A stretch of 64,000 bases of DNA, taken from positions 124,001 to 188,000 of the forward strand of contig CAMKRS010000001.1 of NCBI GenBank assembly GCA_946415245.1. Direction: 5' to 3'. Shown in pieces: positions 60,569-64,000 of this stretch. The stretch comes from an uncultured Prevotella sp. GTDB lineage: Bacteria; Bacteroidota; Bacteroidia; Bacteroidales; Bacteroidaceae. Made by a program: the position numbers and the translations under genes. The number at the start of each line of letters is the position of its first letter. Position 1 is the first letter of the stretch. Under the pieces are notes generated by a model. It was not told the DNA's origin. It ran no database searches and saw only the letters and a list, made by a program, of their open reading frames with translations.

Positions 60569-62368
60569 ATGAAGACTTTTGAAGAATTAGGCGTCAGCGG
60601 AGAGATCTGCAAGGCCATTGAGGAGTTGGGATTTGTGCAGCCTATGCCTGTGCAGGAGGCGGTAATCCCCTATCTCTTAGAGAACAAGAACGATGTGATT
60701 GCCCTTGCCCAGACGGGTACGGGTAAGACGGCAGCCTTTGGCATTCCCCTGCTGATGCGCATTGACACCTCACGACGCAGCCCGCAGGCCCTAGTGCTGA
60801 GTCCCACGCGAGAGTTGTGCCTGCAAATCACGGACGACATCCGCGACTTTGCCAAGTATATGGACGGGGTGCACGTGGAGGCTGTCTATGGCGGTGCCTC
60901 GATAGAGCCCCAGATGCGAGCGCTGAAAAAGGGCGTGCAGATTATCGTGGCAACACCAGGTCGTTTGGTTGATTTGAAGAATCGTGGGGTAGCAGATCTG
61001 AGTGGCATTCAGAATATCGTGCTCGATGAGGCAGATGAGATGCTGAACATGGGTTTCTCGGAGAATATTAGCGAGATCTTCGAGTCGATAGATGAGAACC
61101 ACAGCACGCTGATGTTCTCTGCCACGATGAGTCGTGAGGTGGAGCGTGTGGCTAAGAAATACCTGCACGACTATCAGGAGATTGTTGTAGGTAGTCGTAA
61201 CGAGGGTGCAGAGAATGTGAACCATATCTATTATATGGTAAATGCGAAGGACAAATACCTAGCGCTGAAACGTATCGTCGACTATTACCCCCGTATCTTT
61301 GCCATTATTTTCTGTCGAACGAAGGTAGAAACGCAGGAGATTGCGGATAAACTCATTAAGGACGGCTATAACGCAGAGTCGTTGCATGGTGATCTCTCGC
61401 AGCCACAGCGTGATCTGACAATGCAGAAGTTCCGTCAGCATCTCACGCAGTTGCTCGTGGCGACGGATGTGGCTGCGCGTGGCCTTGATGTAGATGACCT
61501 TACGCATGTGATTAATTTCGGATTGCCTGATGACATCGAGAACTATACCCATCGCTCTGGACGTACAGGCCGTGCTGGTAAGAAAGGCACAAGTATCTCT
61601 ATCGTCCACAGTCGTGAGAAATTTAAGATTCGCAATATCGAGAAAGAGATTGGCAAGCAGTTTGTGGAGGCCCAGATTCCTTCTGCTGAGGAGATCTGTA
61701 AGAAACAGCTCTACAAGGTGATGGACCAGATCGTGAAGACGGATGTCGACGATGAGGAGATAGCTCCCTTTATGCAGGATATCAACCGTTACTTCGAGTA
61801 TATCGATAAGGACGAGCTGATCAAAAAGATTGTATCCTTGGAGTTTGGTAAGTTCCTGGCTTATTATGCTGAGGCGCCTGAGATTGATGCCGTTGTTCCG
61901 GATAAAAAGGAGAAGAAGCCTCAGAGCGACAAACAGAAACTGCAGAACAAGGCCCAGAAGGGCTACAAACGACTCTTTATCAATCTTGGCAAGCGCGATG
62001 GTTTCTATCCTGGTGAATTGATGCAGACACTGAACCGTTTTGTAGGCGGTCGTCAGGAAGTAGGCCATATCGATTTGCTCGATACGGTTTCCTATTTCGA
62101 AGTGCCTGAAAAGGATGCCAAGAAGGTGATGATTCAGCTGACGGGCATTCGCCATAAGGGACGCACCGTTCGTTGTAATGATGCTGATGAAAAGCCCGAT
62201 TCCATCGAGAAACCAAAGCATCAGAAGAAAGAAGATTGGCGCAGTTTGATGCATTCGTCTGATGGACGCTCGAAAGGCAAGAAAAATGCGTCGCGTGAAC
62301 TTCGTGGGCCTGAGCCTGACTTTTCTGAAGAGGGCTGGGCTATGCGAAAGCCCCGTAAAAAGAGATAA
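60569..62368 (+). CDS. DEAD-box RNA helicase with DbpA-type RNA-binding domain
   Basis: This 599-residue helicase has Q motif VQPMPVQEAVIP, Walker A AQTGTGKTAAFG (about 48-59), PTRELCLQ, DEADEML (about 153-159), SATM and HRSGRTGRAGKKG. A helical linker and a charged stretch (about 440-460) lead to a DbpA/CsdA-like RNA-recognition domain (about 465-545; KRLFINLGKRDGFYPGELM). A basic tail ends PRKKR. It probably works in ribosome assembly or RNA decay. The last 17 bp, including the stop, are tandemly duplicated downstream. Confidence 0.93.
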   Translation: MKTFEELGVSGEICKAIEELGFVQPMPVQEAVIPYLLENKNDVIALAQTGTGKTAAFGIPLLMRIDTSRRSPQALVLSPTRELCLQITDDIRDFAKYMDGVHVEAVYGGASIEPQMRALKKGVQIIVATPGRLVDLKNRGVADLSGIQNIVLDEADEMLNMGFSENISEIFESIDENHSTLMFSATMSREVERVAKKYLHDYQEIVVGSRNEGAENVNHIYYMVNAKDKYLALKRIVDYYPRIFAIIFCRTKVETQEIADKLIKDGYNAESLHGDLSQPQRDLTMQKFRQHLTQLLVATDVAARGLDVDDLTHVINFGLPDDIENYTHRSGRTGRAGKKGTSISIVHSREKFKIRNIEKEIGKQFVEAQIPSAEEICKKQLYKVMDQIVKTDVDDEEIAPFMQDINRYFEYIDKDELIKKIVSLEFGKFLAYYAEAPEIDAVVPDKKEKKPQSDKQKLQNKAQKGYKRLFINLGKRDGFYPGELMQTLNRFVGGRQEVGHIDLLDTVSYFEVPEKDAKKVMIQLTGIRHKGRTVRCNDADEKPDSIEKPKHQKKEDWRSLMHSSDGRSKGKKNASRELRGPEPDFSEEGWAMRKPRKKR

Positions 62369-62386
62369 ACCCGTAAAAAGAGGTAA
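62352..62386 (+). repeat. 18-bp tandem duplication over the helicase stop codon
   Basis: CCCGTAAAAAGAGATAA (62352-62368) is repeated as CCCGTAAAAAGAGGTAA (62370-62386). The first copy encodes the last residues and the stop, so the protein is not changed. Confidence 0.8.
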
Positions 62387-62392
62387 GGAAGT

Positions 62393-62451
62393 GGATTCCG
62401 TAGGCATTCCCCTCCTCCTGGGAGGAGGGGTTAGGGGGTGGAGGAGATAAA
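62393..62451 (+). repeat. 59-bp inverted-repeat arm (left) of DUF559 unit
   Basis: It is near-identical to the reverse complement of 62854-62912, differing by one substitution and two single-base indels. It contains a self-complementary core, CCCCTCCTCC-TG-GGAGGAGGGG, at 62408-62430. Confidence 0.92.
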
Positions 62452-62463
62452 TAATGTCCTAAC

Positions 62464-62835
62464 CTATCTTCTTCTCCCAAACTCTATTATCTTTTCCACG
62501 ATACTTTGTGGATTCCTCCAAACTACATCATTCTCAAACCTTAAAACTGTTATCCCTTGCTCATTCAAGAACTTTGTACGCATTTCATCTTTTACATCAG
62601 CCAATGGCATCTGATGTACTCCGCCATCAAGTTCAATACATAATCTTAACAAAGGACAATAAAAATCAAGGACGAAAGGACCAATACCGTGTTGACGACG
62701 AAATTTGTAACCACCAGCTTGACTATTCTTTAATAGTTCCCAAAGTGTTGCTTCTGCCGATGTTGAATGATTGCGGAGTTCACGACGGAGGATTGTCTGA
62801 GATTCAGGATTGGACTCTGCTGATTTGTATTTCAT
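62464..62835 (-). CDS. DUF559 endonuclease-like protein
   Basis: This 123-residue protein of the DUF559 group is related to very-short-patch-repair-type nucleases. It has the family pattern ATLWELLKN (about 29-37), FRRQHGIGPFVLDFYCPLLRLCIELDGG (about 45-72) and the later GITVLRFENDVVW (about 94-106). Asp in VLDFYC and Glu-Leu-Asp in CIELDGG are PD-(D/E)XK-like residues. The function is not established. It is the only gene inside 59-bp inverted repeats. Confidence 0.88.
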   Translation of the reverse strand: MKYKSAESNPESQTILRRELRNHSTSAEATLWELLKNSQAGGYKFRRQHGIGPFVLDFYCPLLRLCIELDGGVHQMPLADVKDEMRTKFLNEQGITVLRFENDVVWRNPQSIVEKIIEFGRRR

Positions 62836-62853
62836 AAATAGGTGTCTACAGTT

Positions 62854-62912
62854 TTTATCTCCTCCACCCCTAACCCCTCCTCCCAGGAGGAGGGGATTGC
62901 CTACGGGAATCC
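62854..62912 (-). repeat. 59-bp inverted-repeat arm (right) of DUF559 unit
   Basis: It is the inverted partner of 62393-62451. It ends 28 bp before the stop codon of the S46 peptidase gene. Confidence 0.92.
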
Positions 62913-62939
62913 TGGCATCCTAGGAGTGCCTACGAAGTT

Positions 62940-64000
62940 CTACTTGGCGTTGATCTCTTTGATAAGTCTGTCTGCCTTACCCCACTTCTCCATCATGTAG
63001 AGCACATAGCGGATATCTACGCCAATACAGCGGGCTAGTTGTTTGTCGAAGAAGATGTCTGAACTCAGGCTGTCCCAGTTACCATCGAAGGCCAGGCCAA
63101 TGAGTTCTCCCTTGCCATTGAACATCGGAGAGCCAGAGTTTCCGCCCGTGATATCGTTGTTCGACAGGAAACAGAGATGCAGCTTGCCTGTGGTCTTGTC
63201 AGTATACTTACCGAAGTCCTTGGCAGAGAGCAGTTCTTTCATGATAGGCTCAGCCTCGTAGTCGATCACGCCTTTCTCACCCTGCTCCATTTTCTTCACG
63301 ATGCTGCTGGCCTCGGTGTAGTAGCCTGAGGGCTGTCCTGCCAACAGATATTCGCCCACTTGGCCATAGCTCAGACGCATGGTGAAGTTGGCATCGCTAT
63401 AATTGGGCATATCTTCCTCCATGCGCAGCTTGGCAGCACAGAGATAACGCTCCTGATTATCGATGCTGTCGTAGGTTTCCAACAGGTCTGCACGGATCTC
63501 TGCCAAAGCGGAGATCAGGCTCTCACCATACGACACACCCGGATCCTTGTGATAGTTCTTCTTGTTCACATAGATCTTCTTGTTGTTCTTCATCAGCTGC
63601 GACTTCTTGAAGAGATAGTCCACATATTGCTGGTAATCGCCACCGAACTTACTGTCAACAATCTGATAGAAATCGGGCTGGTATTTCTCTTCCACCTGCT
63701 CACGATAGTACTTCATCAGCGCTGCCAGCACTTCACGATCGAGGTTCAGGTCCCAAGTATCGGTATTGTCCTTGAAGTCGATATACTGCTTTTTGGGTTT
63801 GTCCTTGTCGCCCTTGACCTGGATGCCGCGCGTCACTCTCAAGGCACGATTGGTCATCTCGTCATTGCGTCCGAAGGTTTCATTGAAATACATCATCGCA
63901 CGAACGGCGTTGAAGCGTTTCTTATAGAAATTCTCGAGCTTGTTGAAATCGAGCTTATCCTTCAGGAAGCCCGTAGAATCCTGCCACTGACGGATCTTGG
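62940..64000 (-). CDS. S46 dipeptidyl peptidase, C-terminal part (5' end outside window)
   Basis: The frame is open through the right edge of the window, so about 353 C-terminal residues are seen; the ATG at 63896 is internal. The catalytic-serine motif NNDITGGNSGSPMF (about 75 residues from the end) identifies family S46 (DPP7/DPP11). These periplasmic enzymes remove dipeptides from peptides and feed the amino-acid metabolism of Bacteroidota. The nearby IGLAFDGNWDSLSSD is the region that sets specificity; a Gly there would fit a DPP7-like preference, but I am unsure of the numbering. The helical domain inserted between the two halves of the chymotrypsin fold is visible. Confidence 0.9.
   Translation of the reverse strand, partial: KIRQWQDSTGFLKDKLDFNKLENFYKKRFNAVRAMMYFNETFGRNDEMTNRALRVTRGIQVKGDKDKPKKQYIDFKDNTDTWDLNLDREVLAALMKYYREQVEEKYQPDFYQIVDSKFGGDYQQYVDYLFKKSQLMKNNKKIYVNKKNYHKDPGVSYGESLISALAEIRADLLETYDSIDNQERYLCAAKLRMEEDMPNYSDANFTMRLSYGQVGEYLLAGQPSGYYTEASSIVKKMEQGEKGVIDYEAEPIMKELLSAKDFGKYTDKTTGKLHLCFLSNNDITGGNSGSPMFNGKGELIGLAFDGNWDSLSSDIFFDKQLARCIGVDIRYVLYMMEKWGKADRLIKEINAK

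Larger units (their letters stand above)
62393..62912. mobile_element. 520-bp inverted-repeat unit carrying a DUF559 gene
   Basis: Two 59-bp inverted arms enclose one gene and nothing else. The unit lies between the helicase 3' end and the convergent S46 peptidase gene. No transposase is encoded and no target duplication was found. The layout is the same as for the GxxExxY unit at 26320-26758, but the arm sequence is unrelated. Confidence 0.6.

Noticed and set aside
1..64000. tRNA, rRNA, integrase or phage genes
   Set aside because: None was recognized on either strand; short tRNA genes could be missed without a covariance search.

Overview
The window looks like chromosome from a gut or rumen Bacteroidales bacterium of the Prevotella/Segatella group. 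Four things point there: promoters with the Bacteroidota -7 box (TAnnTTTGC) about 19-21 nt after a TTTG-like -33 box; SusC/SusD pairs; secreted proteins ending in the short 'YDLxGRR / YNLNGQK...IVIRNGKK' beta tails typical of Prevotella; and membrane-anchored AraC regulators. No rRNA, tRNA or CRISPR array was seen. Assignments come from reading motifs by eye, without database searches.

Layout. 1-8.8 kb: two copies of a small-secreted-protein / large-secreted-protein pair, each joined by an ATGA overlap. Between them lie a 5'-truncated AraC regulator and a VapE/VirE-type ATPase gene bracketed by 104-bp inverted repeats. The second large protein is an LRR-thioredoxin-like-M64 peptidase fusion. 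8.8-20.1 kb (minus strand): a secreted protein of unknown function with a possible 40-residue leader ORF, a TPR-TM-AraC regulator, and two surface proteins (2143 and 612 aa). 20.3-25.2 kb: a tandem pair of Cache-HAMP sensors, only the second with kinase catalytic motifs, and a GH30 enzyme. 25.3-28.6 kb: korAB (2-oxoacid:ferredoxin oxidoreductase), interrupted by an inverted-repeat-bounded GxxExxY gene. 28.8-34.8 kb: GH28-SusC-SusD, a probable pectin locus. 34.9-43.7 kb: queC, a GH92 mannosidase, a TPR histidine kinase, and a histidine-phosphatase/GH92 fusion. 43.8-57.7 kb: a complete fructan utilization locus (sensor-regulator, SusC, SusD, DUF4960 glycan-binding lipoprotein, GH32 lipoprotein, second GH32, MFS sugar permease, fructokinase). 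57.7-64 kb: M16 peptidase, PfkB kinase, LOG-family protein, DEAD-box helicase, an inverted-repeat-bounded DUF559 gene, and a partial S46 peptidase.

The fructan locus is the most coherent system. Its regulator has a periplasmic sugar-binding domain joined through one membrane helix directly to an AraC domain, without the kinase and receiver modules of a classical hybrid two-component sensor. Three promoters in the locus carry half-sites (ATGAACGAT, or ATGAAACAT/TTGAAACA) spaced 21 bp, with the promoter-proximal half-site starting exactly 38 nt before the -7 box in every case. One of these promoters drives no recognizable gene and ends at a hairpin about 125 nt later, so it may make a co-regulated small RNA.

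The other theme is small repeated DNA. Three unrelated single-gene units (VapE, GxxExxY, DUF559) are each bounded by their own inverted repeats. Degenerate 7-bp tandem arrays occur in promoters and in frame inside enzyme genes, and two arrays of three 22-bp palindromic units are present.
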